From positions 1 through 26,002 of the forward strand of contig JBPCOJ010000063.1 of the NCBI GenBank assembly GCA_051000345.1: a stretch of 26,002 bases of DNA, in the 5' to 3' direction. Source of the DNA: JBHENC01 sp051000345 (GTDB taxonomy: Bacteria > Acidobacteriota > Blastocatellia > Pyrinomonadales > Pyrinomonadaceae). The notes under the pieces are model-generated. The model had not been told where the DNA came from. It did no database searches and saw nothing but the letters and a program-made list of their open reading frames with translations. This document shows, one piece after another, positions 1-7,440 of this stretch. The stretch's first letter is position 1; each line of letters begins with the position of its first letter. Both the position numbers and the translations under genes were made by a program.

Positions 1-2
1 AG

Positions 3-536
3 AGCAGCACGCAAACAAAGAAGGCAACTACCGCCGGGACGAAGACGACAACAATCGGCGCGACAACGCCGGCGAAACGAGCGGCGGCGAAAGCGACGGT
101 GCGCGTCGTTGACGACGTTGAGTTGGCGAAGCTTATCCGGCGCGACGCGAAGCAGCCGCGCCCGCTGCTTGTCAATTTTTGGGCGACGTGGTGCGAGCCG
201 TGCCGCGAGGAATTTCCAGACCTCGTGCGTATCGACAAAGATTACAAAGCGCGCGGCCTCGATTTCATCGTTGTCTCGCTCGACGACATGGAAGAATTGA
301 ACAAAGGCGTGCCGGAGTTTCTATACGCGATGCACTCGACGATGCCCGCGTATCTCTTGAACACGCCGGAAGCCGCCGATGCTATTAATGTAGTTGATAA
401 GAATTGGACGGGCGCGTTGCCCGCTACCTTCCTCTTCAGCCCGCGCGGTCAACTCGTCTTCTCTCATACAGGGCGCATCAATCCTGCTGAACTCAAGCAA
501 GCGATTGAATTTGCATTGAAGCCTGAAAATCAATAG
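3..536 (+). CDS. TlpA/ResA-like thioredoxin-fold protein (5' end outside window)
   Basis: Thiol-disulfide oxidoreductase of the TlpA/ResA type, which usually acts in the periplasm or is lipid-anchored. The thioredoxin motif is W-C-E-P-C at about 189-203, preceded by NFWATW, and the C-terminal half contains the usual ALPATFLF segment with its cis-proline. A GTG at 99 could start a 145-residue protein. However, the same frame stays open to the window edge and encodes a Thr/Ala/Lys-rich stretch (SSTQTKKATTAGTKTTT...). This resembles a linker between a signal or lipobox region and the thioredoxin domain, so the true start is probably upstream. Only 3 nt separate its stop from purL, so the two may be co-transcribed. 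Substrate unknown. Confidence 0.8.
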   Translation, partial: SSTQTKKATTAGTKTTTIGATTPAKRAAAKATVRVVDDVELAKLIRRDAKQPRPLLVNFWATWCEPCREEFPDLVRIDKDYKARGLDFIVVSLDDMEELNKGVPEFLYAMHSTMPAYLLNTPEAADAINVVDKNWTGALPATFLFSPRGQLVFSHTGRINPAELKQAIEFALKPENQ

Positions 537-539
537 CGC

Positions 540-2939
540 ATGAATCTCGCTCATATCACGCCCGAAGTCGTCGCCGCACATCACCTCACGGCGGAAGAAT
601 TCGCGCGCATCGAAGAACTTTTAGGACGCGCGCCGTCGTTTGCCGAACTAGGCATTTTCTCCGTGATGTGGTCGGAGCATTGCTCTTACAAATCCTCGCG
701 CGTGCATCTCAAAAAATTGCCGACGACGGGCGCGCGCGTGATCGTGCCGCCCGGGGAAAACGCGGGCGTCATAGATGTCGGCGACGGCTGGTGCGCGGCC
801 TTCAAAGTCGAATCGCATAATCATCCTTCATTCATCGAGCCGTTTCAGGGCGCGGCGACGGGCGTCGGCGGCATCCTGCGCGACATCTTCACGATGGGCG
901 CGCGCCCCGTCGCCGCGATGAACTCGATACGCTTCGGTTCACTCGACGACAAACAAAACGGGCGGCGCAATCAAAGACTTCTGGCGGGCGTCGTCGCAGG
1001 CATCGCGCACTACGGCAACGCGTTCGGCGTCGCAACCGTCGGCGGCGAAGCGATGTTCGATGATGCGTATGCTTTGAACCCGCTTGTCAACGCCTTTGCG
1101 CTCGGACTCGTGCGCCGCGATGCGATATTTTTCGGCACGGCAACGGGAGTCGGCAATCCGATTTTGTACGTCGGCGCGAAAACAGGGCGCGACGGCATTC
1201 ACGGCGCGACGATGTCTTCCGCAGAGTTCGACGACGAAGCTTTGGAAAAGCGCCCGACGGTTCAAGTCGGCGATCCGTTTCTCGAAAAACTACTTCTCGA
1301 AGCCTGCCTCGAAGCAATGCGTAGCGGCGCGATTGCGGGCATACAGGATATGGGCGCGGCGGGCTTAACATCGTCTTCGTGCGAGATGGCGGCGCGGGCG
1401 GGCAACGGCATCGAGATCGATTTAACGCTTGTGCCGCAGCGCGAGCAAAACATGACGGCCTACGAAATGCTGCTTTCGGAATCGCAGGAACGCATGTTGA
1501 TCGTCGCGCATAAGGGACAGGAGCGGCAGGTCGTTGACATTTTCCGCAAGTGGGATTTGGACGCCGTCGTGATCGGGCGCGTCACCGAAGGCGGACACAT
1601 GCGCGTGCGTCACAACGATGAACTCGTCGCAGATATTCCCGTCCGCGCGTTGACGGATGAAGCGCCGAAGTATGAACGATTGATGCGCGCGCCCGTCTCG
1701 AACAGGAGTCAGGAGTCAGGAATCAGTAGTCAGAAGTCAGAAGAGAATCATCATGTCGGCTCACGACTCAAGACAGACGGCTCTGAACTTCGATCAACTG
1801 AAAATTACGCGAACTCTTTGCGGCGCCTTCTCGCTTCGCCGAACATCGCGTCGAAGGAGTGGGTTTATCGTCAATACGATCACATGGTGCGAACGAATAC
1901 GGCAGTGCTGCCGGGCGCGGACGCCGCCGTTGTGCGCATCAAGGAAACGCGCCGCGCGCTCGCCATGTGTCTCGACGGCAATGGCCGTTTCTGCGCCGTC
2001 AATCCGCGCGAGGGCGCAAAGCTCATCGTTGCCGAAGCCGCGCGCAACGTCGTCTGCGTCGGCGCGCGCCCGCTTGCGATCACGAATTGTTTGAACTTCG
2101 CTTCGCCGGAGCGCCCGGAAGTAATGTGGTCGTTTGGCGAAACCATCGAAGGCATCGGTGAAGCCTGCCGCGCGCTCGAAACGCCGGTTGTCTCCGGCAA
2201 TGTTTCCTTTTATAACGAAACGGATGGACGCGGCATTTTGCCGACGCCCGTCATCGGCATGGTCGGACTCGTCGAAGACGTGCGGCGCATCATCCAACAC
2301 GGCTTTAAGACTTCCGGCGACTTGATCGCGATGCTCGGCACGACGAACGCTGATCTTTCCGTCAGCGAATATGCCGCGATTATCGAAGGGCGCACGATTG
2401 ATGAAATGATCGAGATGGGCGCAGACGTTCCCGTGCTCGATTTGTCGCGCGAAAAAGGCGTGCAGCAAGCGTGCTTGCGCGCGACAGAAGCGGGGCTGCT
2501 TCGTTCGGCGCACGATTGTTCGGACGGAGGCCTTGCGGTGGCAATCAGCGAATGCTGCTTTTCATCGCTCAACCGCGGGAGCATCGGCGCAGACATTGAA
2601 CTACGCGGTGAATCGCACGGTGAATTACATAGTGAGATGCACACTGAAATACACGGCGAACAATCCGGCGCGCTTTCCATCACGGCGCATCTTTTCAGTG
2701 AGTCTCCGTCGCGCATCGTCGTCAGCTTCGGTGCAGATGCGCTTGAAGCGGTAAAGGAAATCGCGTTGCAGGAGAATTGCCCGCTCACGATTTTGGGACG
2801 CACCGGCGCTGATTATTTGCGTATCATTACAAATGGCGAAGAAGTCTTGCGCGCGAGCGTGGACGAACTCGAAACGGCTTGGCGCACATCGCTTGCTTCA
2901 AAGCTGCAACGCGAAGTTCTGGCTGCCGAAGCCGAATAA
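540..2939 (+). CDS. purL: Phosphoribosylformylglycinamidine synthase subunit PurL
   Basis: ATP-dependent synthase subunit converting FGAR to FGAM in purine synthesis. It is the small, PurL-II type that works with PurQ and PurS, neither of which is in the window. Recognised from the N-terminal WSEHCSYKSS, the ESHNHPSFIEPFQGAATGVGG block, the second-half NIASKEWVYRQYDHMV block and the C-terminal SAHDCSDGGLAVA. At 799 residues it is longer than the roughly 720-750 usual. The excess lies in two hydrophilic insertions: about residues 388-425, starting in a 7-nt repeat (1707-1741), and residues 690-709, built of a 12-nt repeat (2607-2666). Both fall between conserved blocks, so activity is probably kept. 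The start ATG lies 3 nt after the preceding stop. Confidence 0.96.
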   Translation: MNLAHITPEVVAAHHLTAEEFARIEELLGRAPSFAELGIFSVMWSEHCSYKSSRVHLKKLPTTGARVIVPPGENAGVIDVGDGWCAAFKVESHNHPSFIEPFQGAATGVGGILRDIFTMGARPVAAMNSIRFGSLDDKQNGRRNQRLLAGVVAGIAHYGNAFGVATVGGEAMFDDAYALNPLVNAFALGLVRRDAIFFGTATGVGNPILYVGAKTGRDGIHGATMSSAEFDDEALEKRPTVQVGDPFLEKLLLEACLEAMRSGAIAGIQDMGAAGLTSSSCEMAARAGNGIEIDLTLVPQREQNMTAYEMLLSESQERMLIVAHKGQERQVVDIFRKWDLDAVVIGRVTEGGHMRVRHNDELVADIPVRALTDEAPKYERLMRAPVSNRSQESGISSQKSEENHHVGSRLKTDGSELRSTENYANSLRRLLASPNIASKEWVYRQYDHMVRTNTAVLPGADAAVVRIKETRRALAMCLDGNGRFCAVNPREGAKLIVAEAARNVVCVGARPLAITNCLNFASPERPEVMWSFGETIEGIGEACRALETPVVSGNVSFYNETDGRGILPTPVIGMVGLVEDVRRIIQHGFKTSGDLIAMLGTTNADLSVSEYAAIIEGRTIDEMIEMGADVPVLDLSREKGVQQACLRATEAGLLRSAHDCSDGGLAVAISECCFSSLNRGSIGADIELRGESHGELHSEMHTEIHGEQSGALSITAHLFSESPSRIVVSFGADALEAVKEIALQENCPLTILGRTGADYLRIITNGEEVLRASVDELETAWRTSLASKLQREVLAAEAE
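1707..1741 (+). repeat. 7-nt tandem repeat inside purL (5 units, AGTCAGG-like)
   Basis: Five consecutive heptanucleotides read AGTCAGG, AGTCAGG, AATCAGT, AGTCAGA, AGTCAGA. They are translated as the Ser/Gln/Glu-rich start of the purL insertion. The same unit recurs at 21650-21670 and, inverted, at 21746-21766. It resembles the short tandemly repeated repetitive (STRR) heptamers known from cyanobacteria. Confidence 0.9.
2607..2666 (+). repeat. 12-nt imperfect tandem repeat inside purL
   Basis: Five 12-nt units, the last degenerate, start at 2607, 2619, 2631, 2643 and 2655. They encode GESH, GELH, SEMH, TEIH and GEQS. The period is a multiple of three, so unit gain or loss keeps the frame. The His/Glu periodicity is not a usual part of PurL. 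Confidence 0.85.
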
Positions 2940-3025
2940 GCGGCAGACGCTCGAAGTGCTTTGTTCACACTCGCTACGATTAGCGACACCGCTTCAATTT
3001 GTTTCCCCCTCGCCTCGAAATATGA

Positions 3026-4630
3026 ATGAGCATTGCACGCGCGACAAAAGCAAATCGATTGACGGCGGCGACTACTATCAGCACCGCGCCGCTTTCGCGC
3101 GAACTCGAAATTACTGCCGACGAACTCTTGCAGGCATTGCTGGCGCTTCCCGCCGCTCATCGCCTGAGCATTCTCGACGGCGGAGGCGGCACGTCGCGCG
3201 AAGGCTGGGCGGGCGGGCGCTTTCTCATCGCCGGATTCGATCCCTTTGAAATCGTCGAAGCAAGCGGCGAAACGATGCACCTCACGCATCGCGGCAGCGA
3301 TATAGTGGAAGTTCAGCCCGAAGCCGCGCTCGATTTGCTCGATGAGCGCCTGCGCCAATTTCATCAACCACAGCACGCTGCTAATCCTGCGCATCTGCCC
3401 CTCGGCGGCGGAGCCTGCATCGCAACCTTCGCCTACGATTACGCCAGCCGCATAAACCTTTCGCGCAAGACACGCGCGACAGCGCACGGCGCGCATGTTG
3501 ACGATGCTGCCGAACCGGACGCGACGCTCTGCTTTTACGATTCCCTCGTCGTTCACGATTACGCGCGCGCTAAAACCTACGCCACGACCATCGGCGGCGC
3601 GCGAAGATTAAAGGAAACTTGCGAAATCGTCTGCGAGTCGGCAAACGCCATCCGGCTTCGTAATTCCCGGCAAAGCGCGTCACATGCAACGGATAAAGAA
3701 TTGCCTTCCCTTGCTTCTCATTTCGATTTTCATTCCGCCGCTTCTCATTCCGCATCTCACGCCGACGCTTCTCATAGGGCGACTTCAAATTTTACGCGCG
3801 CCGCTTACATCGAAGCCGTCTTGCGAATCAAAGAGCACATCGCGGCGGGCGACATTTATCAAGCGAATCTCACGCAGCAATTCACTGTTCCGCTCACGGA
3901 TCGACGCTTCACGCCCGAACACATTTTTCTGCGGCTGCGGCGGGATCATCCCTCGGCATTCTCCGCGTTCGTTCGCCGCGCATCGGACGCGTGCGTTAGT
4001 ATCTCGCCGGAACGCTTTCTGCGCGTCGTGCATGATGCGAACGAGCGCCGCGTCGAAGCATGGCCGATTAAGGGAACGCGGCCGCGCGGCGTGACCGCAG
4101 AAGATGATGCGCGTTTGCGCCACGAGCTTTTGACGAGCGGGAAAGACCGCGCGGAGAATGTGATGATCGTCGATTTGCTGCGCAATGATTTGGGACGCGT
4201 GTGCGAGTATGGCTCGATTGAAGTGACACAGTTATGCGCGCTTGAAGAACACCCGACGCTTTTTCATCTCGTCTCGAAAGTGAAGGGAAATTTACGCGGG
4301 AATGTGACGGCGGGCGATTTGATGCGCGCGGCCTTTCCATGCGGCTCCATCACGGGCGCGCCGAAGATTCGCGCGATGCAAATAATAAACGAAACGGAGA
4401 CAACACGGCGTAAGCTCTCGATGGGCGCAATCGGTTATTTTTCCTTCGACGGCACGCTGGATTTAAGCGTGGCGATTCGCACGATGACCGTGCGCGAAAT
4501 GCGCGCCCGCTTTAACGTCGGCGGCGGCATCGTCGCCGATAGCGAGCCGGAAGTAGAGTATGAAGAATCGCTCACCAAAGCGCGCGCATTGCTCACAGCG
4601 CTCGATGCTGAAATGATTTCAAAACCGTAG
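3026..4630 (+). CDS. pabB: Aminodeoxychorismate synthase component I (PabB)
   Basis: Chorismate-utilising enzyme that aminates chorismate to 4-amino-4-deoxychorismate for folate. It normally takes ammonia from PabA, which is not seen here. The C-terminal chorismate-binding domain (about residues 255-530) shows GDIYQANLTQQF, SPERFL, DRAENVMIVDLLRNDLGRV, FPCGSITGAPKIRAM and GGGIVADSEPEVEYEE. The PIKGTRPRG motif carries a lysine (K349) where anthranilate synthase TrpE has alanine, which favours PabB. The gene for a class IV aminotransferase-fold lyase follows, as expected for the pathway. Between the N-terminal domain and the catalytic domain sits a 27-nt tandem repeat (residues 230 to about 255) rich in Ala-Ser-His. 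Start ATG at 3026; no strong ribosome binding site is visible. Confidence 0.92.
   Translation: MSIARATKANRLTAATTISTAPLSRELEITADELLQALLALPAAHRLSILDGGGGTSREGWAGGRFLIAGFDPFEIVEASGETMHLTHRGSDIVEVQPEAALDLLDERLRQFHQPQHAANPAHLPLGGGACIATFAYDYASRINLSRKTRATAHGAHVDDAAEPDATLCFYDSLVVHDYARAKTYATTIGGARRLKETCEIVCESANAIRLRNSRQSASHATDKELPSLASHFDFHSAASHSASHADASHRATSNFTRAAYIEAVLRIKEHIAAGDIYQANLTQQFTVPLTDRRFTPEHIFLRLRRDHPSAFSAFVRRASDACVSISPERFLRVVHDANERRVEAWPIKGTRPRGVTAEDDARLRHELLTSGKDRAENVMIVDLLRNDLGRVCEYGSIEVTQLCALEEHPTLFHLVSKVKGNLRGNVTAGDLMRAAFPCGSITGAPKIRAMQIINETETTRRKLSMGAIGYFSFDGTLDLSVAIRTMTVREMRARFNVGGGIVADSEPEVEYEESLTKARALLTALDAEMISKP
3713..3785 (+). repeat. 27-nt tandem repeat in the PabB interdomain linker
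   Basis: GCTTCTCAT occurs at 3713, 3740 and 3767, exactly 27 nt apart, giving two full units and a partial third. They encode ASHFDFHSA, ASHSASHAD and ASHRATSN. The array lies just before the chorismate-binding domain. Its period preserves the reading frame. Confidence 0.85.
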
Positions 4631-4647
4631 AGACAGAGGCTCGTTCG

Positions 4648-4706
4648 CTGCCCGTGTTTTATGTGAGCAAGCGGGCAGGGACAAGCCGTTGCCCCCTACA
4701 AATATT
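4648..4706. repeat. Hairpin-rich intergenic element between pabB and pabC
   Basis: The 106-nt gap after pabB contains inverted repeats CTGCCCG (4648-4654) and CGGGCAG (4672-4678). These are followed by a gggacaagccgttgcccc segment that could itself fold. It lacks a downstream T-run, so it is a poor intrinsic terminator. The gggacaagccgttgcccc wording resembles dispersed intergenic repeats I recall from several phyla, but only one copy is in this window. Confidence 0.35.
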
Positions 4707-4736
4707 TCCTGATGAATTGAAAGGCTCCGGGCAAAA

Positions 4737-5600
4737 GTGCATCCGTTTATTTACTTGAACAATCGCGTGGTGAATGCGTCGCGGGCGCGCGTGGCAGTGC
4801 ATTTCGGCGCGATGCTTTACGGGCGCGGAGTGTTCACGACGCTCGCCGTTTATGAAGGCCGCCCGTTTCTCTGGCCGGAACATTGGGCGCGGCTCGCGCA
4901 ACACGCAGACCACATAGGAATTGCGCGCGGCAGTTTCGATGAAACCTCAACCGGCAAGGCGCTTGCGGAATTGATCGAAGTCAATAAAGTGTCTGACGGG
5001 CGCGCCCGCGTGACATTGCTCGGCGACTCTTTGCATGGCATCTGGCAAACAAGCACAGCGAGCGAGAACAAATCTAAAAATGAAACAGTCTTGCTTGTGA
5101 TGACGGGCGAGCGGCGCGCGCCGAAAAGCGAAGAGGGTTTTGCGATCACCGTTTCGCCGTATCGCGTCAACACGCTGTCGGCTTTGACGGGCATTAAGAG
5201 CGTTAATTATCTGGATCACATGCTGGCGTGGGAGGAAGCGCGCGCGCGTGATTTCGATGAAGCGTTGATGCTCAACGAGCGCGGCGAAATTGTTTCTGCG
5301 ACGCTCGCCAATGTTTTCTGGGCGCGTGACGGCGTCGTGCATACGCCGCCCGTTTCAACCGGCGCGCTCGACGGCACAACACGCGCGCTCGTGCTGCGCC
5401 TTGCTGCCGAACTGTCTGTGCCAATTGTCGAGAGCGTCGGCGACCTCGCGCAGTTATCGGAAGCGGATGAAATATTTCTGACCTCTGCGGGTCTCGGCGT
5501 GCAACTCGTCGGCGGCTACGATTTTCATCGTTATGCAATCGGCGTCGGAAGCATTGCGTTGCGGCTGCGCGAAGCATTCCGGCAATTTACCAAACATTAA
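4737..5600 (+). CDS. pabC: Aminotransferase class IV, probable 4-amino-4-deoxychorismate lyase (PabC)
   Basis: PLP-dependent fold-type IV enzyme. In the PABA pathway it would release pyruvate from aminodeoxychorismate to give p-aminobenzoate. Seen in the 287-residue protein: LYGRGVFTTL near residues 27-36, the PLP-binding lysine K154 in TGIKSVNYL, NERGEIVSATLANVFW (about 180-195), and the phosphate-binding LTSAGLGVQ loop near 249. Branched-chain or D-amino-acid aminotransferases share this fold; the adjacent pabB is the main reason for choosing PabC. The start is a GTG at 4737 without a clear Shine-Dalgarno. It lies 106 nt after pabB across a hairpin-rich gap. Confidence 0.82.
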   Translation: MHPFIYLNNRVVNASRARVAVHFGAMLYGRGVFTTLAVYEGRPFLWPEHWARLAQHADHIGIARGSFDETSTGKALAELIEVNKVSDGRARVTLLGDSLHGIWQTSTASENKSKNETVLLVMTGERRAPKSEEGFAITVSPYRVNTLSALTGIKSVNYLDHMLAWEEARARDFDEALMLNERGEIVSATLANVFWARDGVVHTPPVSTGALDGTTRALVLRLAAELSVPIVESVGDLAQLSEADEIFLTSAGLGVQLVGGYDFHRYAIGVGSIALRLREAFRQFTKH

Positions 5601-5613
5601 AGCCGCGTCCTCA

Positions 5614-5622
5614 TGCTATAAT
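5614..5622 (+). promoter_or_regulatory. Extended -10 promoter upstream of the aldolase gene
   Basis: TG-C-TATAAT gives a perfect -10 hexamer at 5617-5622 with an upstream TG at 5614-5615, the extended -10 form that can work without a good -35. No convincing -35 is visible. It lies between the arms of an inverted repeat, GCCGCG (5602-5607) and CGCGGC (5624-5629), and 76 nt before the aldolase start. Confidence 0.6.
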
Positions 5623-5697
5623 TCGCGGCCTGTCGCAAGCCTCGTTTCAAAATCAATTTCATGCGTTGTTTATTTTAATCAGGAGGACGAAAACAAC

Positions 5698-6804
5698 ATG
5701 GCTACCGAACTTCAGCGTGCCGATACGACTTCGCAAGCGGACATTGAAAAATTGTTGGGAGACGAGGCGCAGTCGCTTTTAAGTTATACGGCGCAGGCGA
5801 TTCCCAAAGACCAAATTCAATTGCCGGGGCCGGATTTCATTGACCGCGTGTGGCTTGCATCGGATCGCACGCCGTCCGTATTGCGCTCTTTGCAGACGCT
5901 TTTCGATCACGGCAGGCTCGCAGGCACGGGCTATCTTTCCATACTGCCCGTCGATCAGGGCATAGAACATTCGGCGGGAGCTTCCTTTGCGCCGAACCCG
6001 CAGTATTTCGATCCCGAAAACATTGTCCGGCTTGCCGTCGAAGGCGGCTGCAACGCGGTTGCTTCGACGTTCGGCGTGCTGGGGATAGTCGCGCGCAAGT
6101 ACGCGCATAAGATTCCGTTTATCGTTAAAATCAATCACAACGAACTACTGACTTATCCGAACAAGTTCGATCAGGTTATGTTCGGCACGATTGACGAAGC
6201 GCGGAATATGGGCGCGGTCGCCGTCGGCGCGACGATCTATTTCGGCTCGGAAGAATCGGCAAGGCAAATCGTCGAAGTCGCGGAAGCCTTCGCCTACGCG
6301 CACGAACTCGGGATGGCGACGATTCTCTGGTGCTATTTGCGCAATTCGCAATTCAAAACCAAGGCTGGCGACATGCACGAAGCGGCTGATTTGACGGGAC
6401 AGGCGAATCATCTGGGCTGCACGATTCAGGCTGACCTCATCAAGCAGAAATTGCCTCTGCGCAACGGCGGCTATAATCAATTGAATCTCTCGAAGGACGC
6501 GCCCTACGGCAAAACGAGCAACTTGATTTACGATAAACTGACAACCGATCATCCAATCGATCTGGTGCGTTATCAAGTAGCGAATTGTTATATGGGACGC
6601 TGCGGACTGATTAACAGCGGCGGCGAATCCAAAGGTGAAAACGATTTCGCGGACGCCGTGCGCACCGCCGTGGTTAACAAACGCGGCGGCGGCATGGGAC
6701 TTATTTCAGGACGCAAAGCCTTTCAGCGCCCAATGCCCGACGGCATACGCCTGCTCAACTCGGTTCAGGATGTTTACGCATCGAAGGAAATCACCGTCGC
6801 TTAA
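5698..6804 (+). CDS. fbaB: Class I fructose-bisphosphate aldolase (FbaB/DhnA type)
   Basis: Cleaves fructose-1,6-bisphosphate to dihydroxyacetone phosphate and glyceraldehyde-3-phosphate in glycolysis, and catalyses the reverse in gluconeogenesis. Class I enzymes use a Schiff-base lysine instead of a metal. The 368-residue protein shows the DhnA-type blocks SILPVDQGIEHSAG, PFIVKINHNELL, GAVAVGATIYFGS and ADLIKQKLP. K249 in the last block is a plausible Schiff-base residue, inferred rather than proven. The ATG at 5698 is chosen because AGGAGG lies at 5681-5686, 11 nt upstream. The open frame extends further 5', but that part overlaps the pabC end and the promoter. Likely transcribed from the extended -10 promoter at 5614-5622. 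Confidence 0.93.
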   Translation: MATELQRADTTSQADIEKLLGDEAQSLLSYTAQAIPKDQIQLPGPDFIDRVWLASDRTPSVLRSLQTLFDHGRLAGTGYLSILPVDQGIEHSAGASFAPNPQYFDPENIVRLAVEGGCNAVASTFGVLGIVARKYAHKIPFIVKINHNELLTYPNKFDQVMFGTIDEARNMGAVAVGATIYFGSEESARQIVEVAEAFAYAHELGMATILWCYLRNSQFKTKAGDMHEAADLTGQANHLGCTIQADLIKQKLPLRNGGYNQLNLSKDAPYGKTSNLIYDKLTTDHPIDLVRYQVANCYMGRCGLINSGGESKGENDFADAVRTAVVNKRGGGMGLISGRKAFQRPMPDGIRLLNSVQDVYASKEITVA

Positions 6805-6856
6805 AGGATTTTCTGATGCTTGAGGCACGGATCGCATCGTATTACCATTTAACACA

Positions 6857-7432
6857 TTGACGCCTGAACAAGCACAGATTTCCGACGCGCAGCTTCTGGA
6901 AGCGATTACGAAGAGAGACGAGCAAGCGCTCGCCGCTCTTTATGATCGCTATGCTTCAATCCTCTTTGGCCTCTTGCTCCGTATACTACATGACAGAGCA
7001 GAGGCCGAAGATGTTTTACAGGAAGTATTCCTGCGCGTCTGGCAGCGCGCCGCAGACTTCGACGAAGCGCGCGGGCGCGTCTTTACGTGGCTCGTGACGA
7101 TTGCGCGCAGCCGCGCCATTGATCGCCTGCGTGCCATTCAATCGCGCGGGCGCGTGGCGGAAGAAGCGGCGCGTGAAAGCGCATTTACGAGCGCGCCGAG
7201 TGCTGTGTCGGATGCTATTGCGTCGGAGCAGCGGGTGGTGGTCGAACAAGCGCTCGCGGAGATTCCCGAAGAGCAAAGACGCACGCTCATGCTCGCTTAT
7301 TTCGAGGGACTCACGCAATCGGAAATCGCCGCGCGCACGGGCGAACCGCTCGGCACTGTTAAGACACGCACGCGCGCCGGATTAGCCCGCTTGCGCGCGA
7401 TTTTATACAAGGTGGTCACAGGCTCTCGCTGA
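6857..7432 (+). CDS. ECF-type RNA polymerase sigma factor (SigK-like)
   Basis: Group 4 sigma factor of 191 residues. Region 2 spans about residues 25-95 (ALYDRYASILFGLLLRIL, AEDVLQEVFLRVWQRA, VFTWLVTIARSRAIDRLR). Region 4 spans about 130-185, with a helix-turn-helix (GLTQSEIAARTGEPLGTVKTR). The start is a TTG at 6857: an in-frame stop lies at 6821 and no ATG or GTG lies between. The next gene, 8 nt downstream of the stop, is an RskA-like anti-sigma factor, so the pair should act together. RskA-regulated SigK-type factors often respond to envelope or redox stress, but the signal here cannot be read from the sequence. Confidence 0.92.
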   Translation: MTPEQAQISDAQLLEAITKRDEQALAALYDRYASILFGLLLRILHDRAEAEDVLQEVFLRVWQRAADFDEARGRVFTWLVTIARSRAIDRLRAIQSRGRVAEEAARESAFTSAPSAVSDAIASEQRVVVEQALAEIPEEQRRTLMLAYFEGLTQSEIAARTGEPLGTVKTRTRAGLARLRAILYKVVTGSR

Positions 7433-7440
7433 AGCAGTTG

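Noticed and set aside
1794..2513. 239-codon open frame on the minus strand
   Set aside because: Antisense to purL; no domain pattern and a composition typical of reverse reading of GC-rich genes.
2813..3556. 247-codon open frame on the minus strand
   Set aside because: Spans the purL end and the pabB start in antisense; no family resemblance.
3570..3788. 72-codon minus-strand frame with NEK/RRN repeats
   Set aside because: It is only the reverse reading of the 27-nt repeat in pabB.
5533..5697. N-terminal extension of the aldolase
   Set aside because: The extension overlaps the pabC end and the promoter. The ATG at 5698 has an AGGAGG site and matches the expected N-terminus.
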